Shown here: positions 48,202-59,740 of the stretch, piece after piece
How the letters are laid out: the number at the start of each line of letters is the position of its first letter
Numbering within the stretch: the stretch's first letter is position 1
NCBI GenBank assembly: GCA_037074765.1
Contig: JBAMDO010000067.1
Coordinates: forward strand, 1-64,000
DNA length: 64,000 nt
Reading direction: 5' to 3'
Source: Mansonella perstans
Lineage: Eukaryota; Nematoda; Chromadorea; Rhabditida; Onchocercidae
Notes under the pieces: model-generated
Database searches by the model: none
What the model was told of the DNA's origin: nothing
Seen by the model: the letters and a program-made list of their open reading frames with translations, nothing else
Made by a program: the position numbers and the translations under genes

Positions 48202-48570
48202 GAATTATTACAAATGTATGATCCTGCCTTTTGTGGGATTTTCCGTTCGGTAGATTTGAATTAGACTGATCAGGTTAGGAAATCAGTTTCTGGATTTCTC
48301 GATCTCGGTGTACACTGTCTTACTTCTTTCTTCGTTCCTCTTTTAAGTCCAAAGCTGTTTTGATTTTGTAAATTTTTCGCTTAACATCAATGCGTTTCAT
48401 TAATACGTTGAATGAATTCAGTGTCTTCTTTAATACTAATAAAGATTTTGGGGCAGAATTCTTTCCGTTTCGGAATAGTTGACACTTTTTGACGTGAATC
48501 ATATCTCAAATTAATTCATATAACTATATCATGGTGTAAATGATACAACACATTTCTGTTGTTGTACTCC
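48202..48570 (-). repeat. Long inverted repeat, left copy (partner 57525-57893)
   Basis: The reverse complement of this 369-bp stretch occurs at 57525-57893. No difference was seen over about 330 bp, with four mismatches near the 48570 end. Both copies contain the same 60-codon frame (MIHVKKCQLFRNGKNSAPKS..., very Lys-rich) on the strand of the element. The pair flanks the kinase gene in opposite orientation, 9 kb apart. No terminal inverted repeats or target-site duplication could be made out, and the class of element is unknown. Confidence 0.92.
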
Positions 48571-48594
48571 GTCAAATATTTTGCTCGAATTTCT

Positions 48595-48848
48595 AAAAAT
48601 TTCGGAAGTACCTTTTTGTTATGCTCATTGGAGATAACGGTTGGACGAAGCGATGTTGCGGCATTTTCGGAATCGTCACAAGATACCGGATCACAAAGCG
48701 CACGCTGATAGGGAACGAAAGGACTTGCGGTGCGGGCTTGATAGGGGTGTCTGGCCAGTTCCAGGACTTCCGAATCCAGAACTCGTCCCGCAATCAAGTA
48801 CATCTGAACCGGAAGGCGAAAAACACAATCCACTAACGGTTCTCTGAG
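48595..48848 (+). other. GC-rich island with open frames on both strands
   Basis: About 230 bp of clearly higher GC content next to the inverted-repeat copy. A plus frame of 68 codons (including HKIPDHKAHADRERKDLRCG and PVPGLPNPELVP) ends in TGA at 48845. Other plus and minus frames are also open. It may be an exon of an unrecognised gene, a 5' exon of the kinase, or a foreign insertion. Splice sites at its edges are not convincing. Confidence 0.3.
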
Positions 48849-49325
48849 TTATAATACTGAACTAATCGCTGAGATACATAATCCATCCACCATCCACAAT
48901 AAGCAAAACGAAGAAGGAAAAGAAAAGCTAAGTGGAAAATAATAAATTGTAAATCATAAGCAGAAAGTAAACAAAAATCAATAGCCATTCCTCCTAATGG
49001 TGACAAATAATGTAATCCTCAAATAAAGGCTCCAGAATACAGAGATGAATAGATTTGCAGCAAGCGGCCCTTCACTAATCCCCGCCTGACCTGATTTCAT
49101 ATTCGAAGTTTGGGAATCAATAAAATCCGCTGAAAGAAACAGCTTATAAAGAAATATTTCGTTGTAGTCTAGATGGTTTTCTGGCGCAAAAGGATAACTC
49201 ATAATTGCAATTAAATTCTATGAATTTTGATGAGGGTTAATATATTTCTCTTTAGCATTCACTCATTCTTTTTCGGTATTCTCGATGATCTGACATTTGA
49301 TTCACAAACTTTTTAAGCGAGAAAC

Positions 49326-49338
49326 TTTGTTTCAGATG
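49326..49338 (+). promoter_or_regulatory. Acceptor directly at the kinase ATG (likely trans-splice site)
   Basis: CTTTGTTTCAG ends at 49335 and the initiator ATG starts at 49336. Same arrangement as the ANP32 gene. Confidence 0.55.
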
Positions 49339-52300
49339 GACTTACTGCCACCACTACTGATTGATAACGAGGAATCAGAAGAAACAGAATTGCAGAGTGT
49401 CAGTGATAAGTGTTTATCATCCTTAACACTTGTTAATGGTTGCAATGACGATCCATTTTTGAATGTCGACTTTTGTAGTTTCAAATTGGACAGTTTATTA
49501 GGGAGGTGAGTTTTTTGCATTATGTCCTCTACTCCTGCTTTCTTTGTTACTTGAAGAACAAGTAATGAACGCCAAATGGACCTATGAAACCTGCCGTGAA
49601 ATCATCTTTTCTTGAACTTGCGAGATTGGATATGAAAAAGTCAAAGAAATCGATTCCGCTGTATAGTGTGATTCCGCTGTATATTGTGATTCTTCCCAGT
49701 AATTATTTTTCTTTTCAGGGGGAGTTATAGCGATGTATGGAAGGCACAATACAAAGATGTTACAGTAGCTTTAAAAGTTATAAATTCAACGGATGAAGTT
49801 CTCCGAGGAATCTTTTATCATGAGGTTTCTCGTCTTTTTGTTTCTAGGAGTTTTTTATTGCTTGCATTTCCAATAGTAGTCCCTAATATTAGGACATATT
49901 GTATTGTGGGTAGTTTTAAGCTGTAGGTGTTTGAAAGGTAAAATTTTTTTAATTTATAACATTATGATCTCTCTTTAAAACCGACGTTTAATATGTTTTA
50001 CTTATCGTCGAAAAGCATTGCTAACATTTACTGATTTGAAAAGAACAGGTGATTTAAGGTGCAGGTGATGCGCTGCTTGAATCACCCGAATGTGATCGAA
50101 ATACTGGGTGCATGTGTTTATCCGGTATATGCTATAGCAATGGAATATATGGCTTGTGGTTCTCTTCATCGGTGTGAGCTTTGAAGTTTTTTGATGGAAA
50201 CGCTGATTTATTTAGGCACAGTTTTTATAGCAACATTAATTCTGCAATATGTATGATCCGTTACACAAAAAGAGATATCTCTTGTTTGAAATACGGGCCG
50301 GGGTTGCAATTATTTATACTACTAATGCTTCACATCTGTTCTATCCCAGTTGTTGAAGAAGGATATTAAAAAAGTCGTAATTTTGATTTAACAACTGCGC
50401 TTCAATAAGCGGCCTTTCAAGAGATGTCAAAAATGAGGAGATTAAATAATTGATGTAATGAATATCTGGTTGTGATATTATCACCTTTGCAATATACTAC
50501 TTTATGGCATTGATACTGTAAATAGGAGTAAACTTTATTTTCAGTGCTCCATGAGTCCGAAAATATAAATTATAAGGCGGGTCATGCATTTCACTGGGCA
50601 TCACAATGCATTGATGCATTGGCTTATATACATTGCAAAAGATTTGCACATGGCGATCTAAAAACTGCCAAGTATGACTTGCTTTTATTTTCCATTGTGT
50701 TAGATTTTTGAAAATTCACTGTTATCTAGTTTTTCTGCTGTAAAATGCACTGTTTCATGCCAGCAATATTAAGGAATTGGTTGACTACTCCTAAGTTCCA
50801 TTTTTTTCAGTAGTTTGCTAATTAATGCTTAGCTTTATACTTCGTAAATCTCATGCTTTAAGTTTCAACTTTTTTCTTATACCATTCTGAAAATGAAATC
50901 ATAACTTGCTGAAACATGAAGTGAAGCCTAGAATGATCTTCAAGCAATAATATCAAGGCAGATGGATAGTTTCTTAATATTTTTTGATGCTTGTTCATCA
51001 TTGACAACTGATATTCACTGCTTTTGATAGACAGTGATATTCTTCCATTCGTTATTTGTGTCCTTTATGATGCCATCGCAAATTCATAAATAATATTTTA
51101 CTTACATTTTCCACCCACTATTCCATTTTGTGTATGAACTGATGATGGTCATGGAAACTTTTGTGAATAATCATTTTATGGAGAAATCAATCAGTGAAGA
51201 TTTACATAATTAATCAATAAAGAATTGCATACTGTGGCTAACTGTGATATACCGAGTAATTGTTCTTGCTTTAGCTTATTGCTTAGCGATAACTGCCGTT
51301 GGCTCAAAGTTGCTGATTTTGGTACGATGGTATATATGAATACTGATACAGAGTACAGACAAGGTTCAGCGCCATGGATGTCCCCTGAGGTATATTTATG
51401 AATTGTGCATTTCTCGGCCAACTTTAAAATTGGAATTCGAAAAGAAAATTTGATCAAACTATTGAAATAATTCGAATGAAAAATTGCACGGATCACAAAT
51501 CAGAAGTCAGATTTCTCATAGGTAATCGCTGGTTCATCACCTTCGGAGCAGTCGGATATTTATAGTTTTGGAGTTATCCTTTGGGAAATAATTACACGGA
51601 CGCGACCATATAGTGACTGTAAGAATGCCGAAGAAATATTGTGGAGCGTATGTTTTCATTTGAATTCACACTTTTGAATTTAATTAAATGCAAGTTTTTT
51701 TTTGCGTTTGAATGAGTTGTATTGAGTAATTAAGATTACTGGAAGGTTTCACTTCCAAAAGTTTTATTTCGGTCTTTCTTTAGGCTTTTATTAATTTGGA
51801 TTTTCGATCTCGATTCATTTTTTTCTAAAGTTCCGTTCTCATTAAAGATTTTTAGGTTTACGCGGGTTTGAGGCCACCGCGTATTCAAGATATTCCAGTT
51901 AAACTTATGCAATTAATTGAACGGTAAGGGTGTCACTGGGACAGACGAGAATCGTACTTGCCTCTTGCTTCCGTTATTTCAAATTTTTTGAGAATAATGT
52001 TACATTTCCTTTTTAAAGAGTTCGAAATTTCATTTAGTGAAACATTTGATGCTTTTAAATATCAAATTTAGCCAGAGATCAATAGAATTCATATTATTTT
52101 TATTTTCAGCTGTTGGCAGAAATTGCCGGAAGATAGGCCGTCCCTTAAGGAAATTCAAAAAGTGCTTGGAATACTTTGCAAAGTAATTTTTATCATTTCA
52201 TTAGTTTGTCATAGCTTCTTTACTATAGAAGAAATATTCAGTGCAACTTCGTTTTGCAAATTGTTCAGAATCTTTTAAGCTGCAACTATTCAAAATCCGT

Positions 52301-54203
52301 TTAAACGTTGAACTTTTGAAAATTTTGGTGTTTGAAATACTTGATCTTCGGCGAATGAGTCCTGCCTGTTGTTAATGTTTGGATTTCGAAAATAGTAACT
52401 GCATTTTTAAAATGAAAATGATGAACTGCACTTAAGCTAGATTAGAATGAAGAAAACTTCTGAAATCAGGATAGAATTATATTTATTTACACTGTTTTCA
52501 TTTTTCGTGGTTTCGTATTTCTGTGTGTTGCCACACTCATTTTGCAATGACTTTTTATTTGCTTCATTAGATAATTGTTAAAAACTGAGCAGCGATAAAG
52601 AATAACGTTAAAATTGCATCTTTAAAAGTTGCTTATGTCTTTGTGTCAGTTGAATTCGCACGCCGAGTAAGCTTTCAGTCTTCCTTTACTAAACAGGTTT
52701 CAATAATCAAACGGACTTGATGATTTATCGAGTTCTTAGCGTAATATCATAAATTAATTGTATCATAAATTTTATAAGTATCACAAATAAGTATCATAAA
52801 TTTCCCCCATTTATATATATTTATACTTTATATATTTTTTCAGATGTATCCCAATTACAGCGAACCGCTGACGTATTTTGAAACTTATTCAGAACAAATG
52901 GTATGTAAAGATTAATACTGCGCAAGCCAATATAGCAATAATATAGAGAAATATTGAAATTGAATTGTTAGATATAACTTTTGTTTGATTCAATTTACGG
53001 ATATGCTACCAAAACAATTTTTTGATGAGGATTTCTTGATTGGTCTTTTTTAAACAGATTCTTTTCATTGGGAGTAAGTGTATTTTTGAATTATGCAGAA
53101 ATAAGACAGTAATTATCAAGTACAGCAAGCAACTTACGATTGATAGTTGAGTCATCTTGATTTTTTAATTTGAAATGGAAATTTTTCATCTAAATTGCGC
53201 TTCCACTTTTGAAATCCAGTTTATTTCAGAAAGAGGTTATTGACGATGAGAGTGGCGTTGACAATGTAGATTGCAGTGCTAGCAAAGTGGAAATTGTTGG
53301 AGAAACTGATCACGAATTATCGCCCAATTCGGTAGAAGAGATTGAAACACTGAAGAGAAAGTAAGAACTGCCATTTAGTCACGGTAAATAAATGATTAGC
53401 TCGTGACAGTGTGCTGGGCATCTTTCTGATATTTAAAAAAAACCCATGGAAACAAAAAAAGTCAAATGTTAACTCCCATAACATACCTTTTTTATTAACT
53501 CCAATAAAAATGAAAACACACGAGATAAATTGCTCTCTGTGACGACGAACTAAATGCCAAGTTTAATTTTTGTCAAATAAAACAATCTCAATTCAGAGAT
53601 AACATTTGAAGACTGATATCACTTTCATGTTTTTTTTTTGCTAGCAGAATTTCGGAAACCCGAAAACAAAAATTTGATATTGGATGAAATCAAAAGTATG
53701 AAATTATGGATAAATCAAAGTAGTTTAGTATTAGCAATGTCTATAGAGTGTTTGGTATGAAATTGTTCTTTGTGGCCTGCAGTGTTTGTGTCTCAGAGAA
53801 TTTTTTGTCTTCCGGAAGAACTAAAAACCATGAAAATTTATCACACTAAATGTCAAATCGAGTTTAGTGATTAACCGTTCTCATTTCGTTGTATTCTTAC
53901 TGTTTTAGTTTCCATTTTTGAGGAAACGACAGTTTTAAATCTAAGAAATTAAAATACCTGTTTCCAGACATTCATTAATCCAACAATACGAAGATATTGC
54001 AAGCTATACAGATTTATTACGCGAAAAGGTTTGCTCAATGAAAAAAATTATTGAATATCTTTTCAGAATAGTAGCTTTGCTTTTTAGGAAGTATACCGTA
54101 CCACTAATTTCAGGATTGCATTCATTGTCTATATTTGCGCTGTTTTTATTCATAATGTATTGTCTTTCAGTTCGAGTTATGCAAGGACTTTAATTCAACT
54201 TAG
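49336..54203 (+). CDS. MAP3K7: TAK1 (MAP3K7)-like protein kinase with HGD catalytic loop, 12 exons
   Basis: Exons 49336-49505, 49719-49824, 50059-50173, 50545-50671, 51275-51389, 51522-51647, 51856-51923, 52110-52182, 52844-52900, 53230-53360, 53968-54028 and 54171-54203 join in phase to 393 residues. Kinase marks: glycine loop GRGSYSDV (56-63), VALK with Lys76, helix-C Glu92, LNHPNVIEILGAC, GSLHRLLHE, catalytic loop HGDLKTAN (166-173) and DFG (187-189). The activation segment ends GSAPWMSPE (203-211), followed by SFGVILWEIITRTRPY, RCWQKLPEDRPSL and a short C-terminal helical part (about 345-390) like the TAB2/3-binding end of TAK1. TAK1 activates JNK/p38 and NF-kB or Wnt branches; the C. elegans relative is MOM-4. 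Oddities: Arg of HRD is Gly, APE is SPE, and the linker is much shorter than in vertebrates. The exon 3 acceptor (TTTAAG) is set by alignment. The ATG abuts a TTTCAG acceptor. Confidence 0.88.
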
Positions 54204-54869
54204 AAATATTACACAGTAAAGGAGTATTTCACAAGTATTTTTTGAAATTCCACCGAACACTAGCAATCCATACTTATCAACAAGCAACAGAACATCTGTA
54301 ATACATTTGGCAAAGGTTTTCCAAACACTACTGTTGTAAATGTTTTCAAATTGTTACCATATTATGATTGATCGAGGCATCATTGTTCATGTTGTTGGAC
54401 ATTGTTATTTTCTTCACTTTTTGTACAGAGCATATTTTTAACATGAGATTTTTGAATAGAAGAGATAGGAAATATTGGGATTGATTGTTTAGTACATTAG
54501 TGAATGGTTGAGAGAGATTAATATTAAGACTGGTTCTTAATTTCATGGCCAACACTTGTTTTTCCACTATTCCATTTTGAAAACTTCATAGAGTTATTTA
54601 TGAAATATCAAGGCTGTTGGTGATTCGTTTAGACTGAACAGAAGAATTTAACGATTGGCCTTCGAACAGACCTCTTCACAGCCTTATTTGGCTTTTATCA
54701 CATCAATAAGCTGCATCTAGAATCAGATATTTTCAATGATCAGGACAGGATGTTTTTCAATTTAAGATTATATGGTGCTGCTGTTTTTCATTGTATGCTT
54801 CAAGTTTCCATATTTTAAATGAATGAGACATGAGACCTAGTATCAAAAAATGTTTGCTAATTTCAAATT
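54204..54869. other. Kinase 3' region
   Basis: Probable 3' untranslated and intergenic sequence. No clear polyadenylation hexamer or exon found. Confidence 0.4.
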
Positions 54870-55529
54870 ATGTCTGATAGCGGAAGTGATTTACTGTCAC
54901 AATTTTTTGTAATAGATGAAACTTGGAATGAACATGGGGAATTTCATGTATATTCTCAGATAGGCAACGAAATAGGAGATCTTTTTAGACTGAATAAATA
55001 TTTTGACGAGATCCAATATCTATATCCACGGTATCCAAGATGTATGTTCTGCATAATCTTTTGATAGCAATTTGACTTGTTCATAGTTTTAATTTCTTAT
55101 GCAGAATTCACACAGTGTGCAGCTTCTCATGCCTAGCAACTTCACTTTTTTCAGTTTTATCTTTCATGTGCGACAGTGTATGCTGCATCGCATTTCGCAT
55201 TCTTCCTTTATTATTTTTGTGTGAAAATTCGTCAAACTTTCCTTGTTTCCTTCATTACCTCCAATCGGATAATGATTTGCGTGTCGCAAATTGATTTGTC
55301 ATTTGCCGTTCCATGGCAGTCTTTTTGAACCATTCAATTTATTTCCTTTTTTTAAGTCGACCTCTTCATTCTGTTCGAACAGATATGCGCAATGTTACTG
55401 GCAGTGAGTCAAATATTATCATATTTCTCATAGATTGTACTTTCGAGATTTCAAACTATCGTCTTTCTAAAATCAATTAAGCCAACTTTGAAAAATTATT
55501 TCTTTCAGCACATTCAAGATTTCTTGTAG
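54870..55529 (+). CDS. Proposed small three-exon gene of unknown function
   Basis: Exons 54870-55041, 55357-55403 and 55509-55529 join in phase (1, then 0) to a 79-residue protein. Exon 1 starts MSDSGSDLLSQFFVIDETWN and has a composition unlike the surrounding AT-rich noise. Its donor is AGAT|GTATGT. Exon 2 (FDLFILFEQICAMLLA) sits between TTTTTTTAAG and GTGAGTC. Exon 3 follows TCTTTCAG and ends HIQDFL-stop. The protein is acidic and aromatic-rich at the N-terminus and hydrophobic towards its end. I do not recognise a family. There is no acceptor right before the ATG. The model rests on phase and splice consensus only. Confidence 0.4.
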
Positions 55530-57524
55530 CATTTATTGGAATATATTACGTATTCTGATGGTTTGCTGTAAGATTGAAGCGACGTTTGATGGTTCTTTCT
55601 ATAAATAAAGCAATATTTATATGCGAAGTGAACTTCTCTACACATTACTTCCAAGCATTCCGGAATATGGAAGAGATCGATCTAATATCAAAAAATTTAT
55701 GACAGTAAAAAAAAATGATTCCCTTTTGCAAGTGTCTGCGAGAATAATACTCATAACTTACAAAGTTTTGCACACCATCTTTGTTCTGAAGCAAGTAGAC
55801 TTGATTTCAGTTTTTTTTTCTGCTCTTATAATATTTTCTGTATAAGTTTGAGCGATGATCATGAGTTTTATTTTGAGTAAAAGATATTTTAAGAAAAGCA
55901 ACTGAATATCGTAAACTGTACAAGACTTATGTGAAGCTCTGGATGAGATGTTCTGGAATGAAGGCTATGGGGCATAGTTTGATTATGACTTGATGAAGCA
56001 AAAATTGAGGAGTAGCTTCTATTCGTCTAACGTTTTTCTACTTTTACTTGGTGGCTATGACGGACGCATAACAAAATAAATGCTTGACCATTTACGCGGA
56101 AGTGGGGTGCTCAATTTCAAAGGTAAGAGTTGATTCAAAAGAAGACAGGTTCCTTTAATTTGCGGTTCATATAATTTCTTATACAAGGTTGTATAGGTGG
56201 CATGCCGGTGAGCTTAAATAACGCTTTCCGTAAACAATGGAATTATTCAAACTTTTGGCCGCCGCTTATACATTTATTCATGGAAAGTTGGAAATCACTG
56301 AAACACATTATAATGGATAGTATTATTAATGCCTTTTGAATAATTTAATATTTTTATGGCAATTCGGTAAATGAGAAAATAAGCAATGGTGGATGCTGTC
56401 AACCGCAGTATCCAATAAATTGTCCATCGAAGTCTTGGCATTTGTGTTGGCTGAATTAAGGCTTAGCTCACGAAGAAAGATTTAGCTCATATCTTCATTT
56501 CCCTAAAGAAAAGCCCAAATTGATGGTTTTTTGGGTGAAGATACTACTTGAAATTAAGGATAGACAAAATTCGAGGAAGTAAGTTATACTGGGAATTTGT
56601 TCGGTTTCAGAAACTGAAATTGAAATTAAATTATTACAAGAAACTATTTTGTACACTTTTTTTGCATCCTTGCGTTTTTGAAATTGGAAATTGAAAATCT
56701 CGAATTAAACTCAAAATTCCAACTCAAATTAAAAGAATAATTTTTAGGTAATTCGATAAAATTCATGATAATTATGCTAATGAAAATGATGAAAAAAATT
56801 TTAATTTGAAACGTGTTATGAGTTCGTTCATTTATGGTCCCAGTACTTATGCAACCACATATTCTTCCAATTATGAGATACTCACCATCCAAAATAGCGA
56901 CTAAATTAATAATAAAGGCCTGTTTATTAGTTAAAACAATTAAATTTTTTCATGCATTTCCGCATATTTCATCTTCTTTTTTAATTCGTTTCTTATTTGA
57001 TATAACAATTAACTGCCTGCGTGTAATAATAACGCAAAATTTACTGGTCAATTATTATCGCATTTTTCTCATCTTCTCCTTAGATAAAATTAAGAATGTA
57101 CGCATTAAATCAATTTTATAAAAAAAGAAAGATTGCACTTTCGAAATTTAAATTTATCATCTAACACCAACTAACATATAAGGAATATATTTTTTCACAA
57201 GCTGAAATTTGAAAAAAAAATAAATAGTTCCGGAAAATATTGCCGGAACTATTAATGATTCAATAAATAGAAATTGTTGCCTTTATATTTCGACAATGAA
57301 AGTAAGAATGAAGCATGTTTTATGTTGTAGACGTTTTCGACCGTTTTTTTGTTCTTATTCCTGTTTGTTCGCCGTATTTCTTAGACGTATGGCAAAGAAT
57401 GGATTGAGGCAGATACTATTTAAAAAAAGGGAATTAATGTTAAAGAGAAATGTATCAACTCTCATCAAAATTTATTAAATTTAATTGGAATTATGAGTTA
57501 TCCATTTGCGCTAGACAACCAGCT
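55530..57524. other. AT-rich stretch, no supported gene
   Basis: Short exon-like pieces occur (for example 55923-55969, reading LCEALDEMFWNEGYG), but no phase-consistent gene could be built. Could contain further exons of an unrecognised gene. Confidence 0.35.
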
Positions 57525-57893
57525 GGATTACAGCAATAGAAATGTGTTGTATCATTTACACCACGACATAGTTATATGAATTAATTTGAGATATGATTCA
57601 CGTCAAAAAGTGTCAACTATTCCGAAACGGAAAGAATTCTGCCCCAAAATCTTTATTAGTATTAAAGAAGACACTGAATTCATTCAACGTATTAATGAAA
57701 CGCATTGATGTTAAGCGAAAAATTTACAAAATCAAAACAGCTTTGGACTTAAAAGAGGAACGAAGAAAGAAGTAAGACAGTGTACACCGAGATCGAGAAA
57801 TCCAGAAACTGATTTCCTAACCTGATCAGTCTAATTCAAATCTACCGAACGGAAAATCCCACAAAAGGCAGGATCATACATTTGTAATAATTC
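57525..57893 (+). repeat. Long inverted repeat, right copy (partner 48202-48570)
   Basis: Reverse complement of 48202-48570, same 60-codon Lys-rich frame at 57593-57775. Sequence on either side is unrelated to the flanks of the left copy, so the duplicated unit is about 370 bp. Confidence 0.92.
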
Positions 57894-58915
57894 CACTTAG
57901 TTTTCTTTTTCTTTTTTTTTAACATGTGTTATCGCATGAGAAAAATCATCATCAGGTACGAGATGACTGACGTCCGCCAATATAAACATTAGACTGTCAA
58001 TGTTTTATTCGACAGTTTTCAGATGTTTTGTCCCTTCAAATGAGTGATATTCTAATTAATAAGCGATCACTAAACACTTTAATTTAGTTTCCGTGCATTC
58101 TCATTGACAGTCCTCATCGTAACATTTTTTTTTTCTAAGATTTGAATTTAAACGCTACATTAATATTCGAGCAACTTTGCCCGGTAGACTTTGAGAAATG
58201 TTTCTTTTCATTCCCGATATTTTCCAGCATCATCAGGTCAGTGTTATTCTCGTGAAACATCAAGAAAGCATATCTTGTCAATGAATCATAGTGAGTGTAT
58301 TTGGCAGCACTGAACATAACGTTTGCAATTTCAAATTGTTTTAATTTGAAATTGAACTTCAATCAACGTATTAATTGAACTTGGAGTGAAATTATAATAG
58401 AAAAGTGAGGCATAGCTTAGAGCAGTAAAAATAAAGTATAATTTAAAAACAAAACTCCGCCTGTTTTCTACTTATTTAGACAGCCGCTTCGCGGATCATA
58501 CTTTAGTTGTTGCGGACCATTGGTTAGAAACCATTGATGTAGAGTGAGGATAAGCAATGACAACAAAGGTCAACAATTTGAAGGTCAACAATTTAATATT
58601 GAATTTAGGCCTATTCTCCTCTATTTTTCATTTGTCCCATATTTTTAAATATTCCAAACTCTTGCGGTATTTTAATTATCACATATGGTGAATTGGCGGG
58701 AGTGCGGGCAAGCTAATTTAAATTAGGATGTAAAATAGTAGTCAGGTACAGTGATGTCTTAAAAACTTCGCAATTAATCAATAAAGCTATTTTCCAAGGA
58801 AAAAACCGGGTCAGTTGATATCTATTTTCTATAATGCAGAGATAATGAAAAACAATAAGGAAGAGAGAGAGAGAGAGAAGAAAAAAGGGAACGATATTAT
58901 CCTATCATCTGTCCT
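57894..58915. other. Spacer between inverted repeat and LINE remnant
   Basis: No supported exon. A GAGAGAGAGAGAGAG tract lies at 58865-58880. Confidence 0.4.
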
Positions 58916-58919
58916 CATT

Positions 58920-59740
58920 ATCATATCATTTTATCAACAACGACCCTAGCCAATGTTGTCCACAAAAATATCTCCACTGTAATGTCAGCTGTGCTGACAG
59001 AGAACAAAAAAGACAAGTTATACCTCGATAGTTTGAGCAGTCGGAATTGTCTCCTTTTTTCTTGTAAAGCGGGACGATGGAGGATCCGGAAATCTGATGG
59101 TAAATCACATTTTTTCCAACAGTTTATAAAAAGCTCATGAAATATGGCATGGAGTGTATAGCTCCCATCCTTCCAGACCTTCCAGAGTTCAGGTGGAATC
59201 CCATAAATCCCAGCAGCCTTTCCAGTTTTTATCTGCTTTATAGTCTTAAGAGTCTTCTGCAACACAGGAATTATATTCAGTTCTGTTTTTATTGTTTTTT
59301 GAGCAGCTTGTTAAATTGCTGAGCTTTTGATTACATCATTCGCGCTGAGAAGATTTTGGAATTACTGAGATCATGGGCTAAGGAAGTTTTATCTGTGGGA
59401 AGGTAAAATGAACATATGCATTGGATAAAAGGCTTTGAGTTTGACGTGCAAGTCCAAACACTATTTTCAGAACATCATAGAATCCTACGCAATTGCCCAA
59501 GTCAGCAGATAATTGAATCTTTTTTGCCAGATTTAGCCACCAATTATTGTTGATATCGCGAAGTTTTGTTGAAGTTTGCTGCACGCAAGACGAAAAGCTG
59601 CATTTTTAACATGACAAATGACTGGGTAAAGTGTGCATAGTCAGCAGTTCTTTTCTATTTCAGCAAATTCTGGATCTCTTGACTATTTTCATCAACAGTC
59701 CTGTTTTTCCTTGGGGAAATCCAAGGGATTCTTCAGCATT
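58920..59740 (-). mobile_element. Decayed LINE (non-LTR retrotransposon) reverse transcriptase fragment
   Basis: Minus strand, reading from high to low coordinates: VDENSQEIQNLL (about 59695-59660), then a stop; LRDINNNWWLNLAKKIQLSA with DLGNCVGFYDVLKIVFG (about 59565-59450); TIKQIKTGKAAGIYGIPPEL with HELFINCWKKCDLPSDF (about 59250-59095); then, in another frame, VPLYKKKGDNSDCSNYRGIT (about 59085-59020); and finally LARVVVDKMI (about 58950-58921). These are the successive blocks of the linker and the first fingers/palm motifs of a LINE reverse transcriptase (the KAAGIDGIPPE...YKNKG...CSNYRGI family). Frameshifts and stops separate the blocks and the catalytic YADD region is missing, so it is a dead 5'-truncated and 3'-truncated copy. 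Confidence 0.9.

Noticed and set aside
45400..49335. Operon of NCB5OR, glutaredoxin and kinase
   Set aside because: Gaps of 1.3 and 1.8 kb are too long for a typical nematode operon, and the second gap holds a repeat. Common orientation alone is weak evidence.
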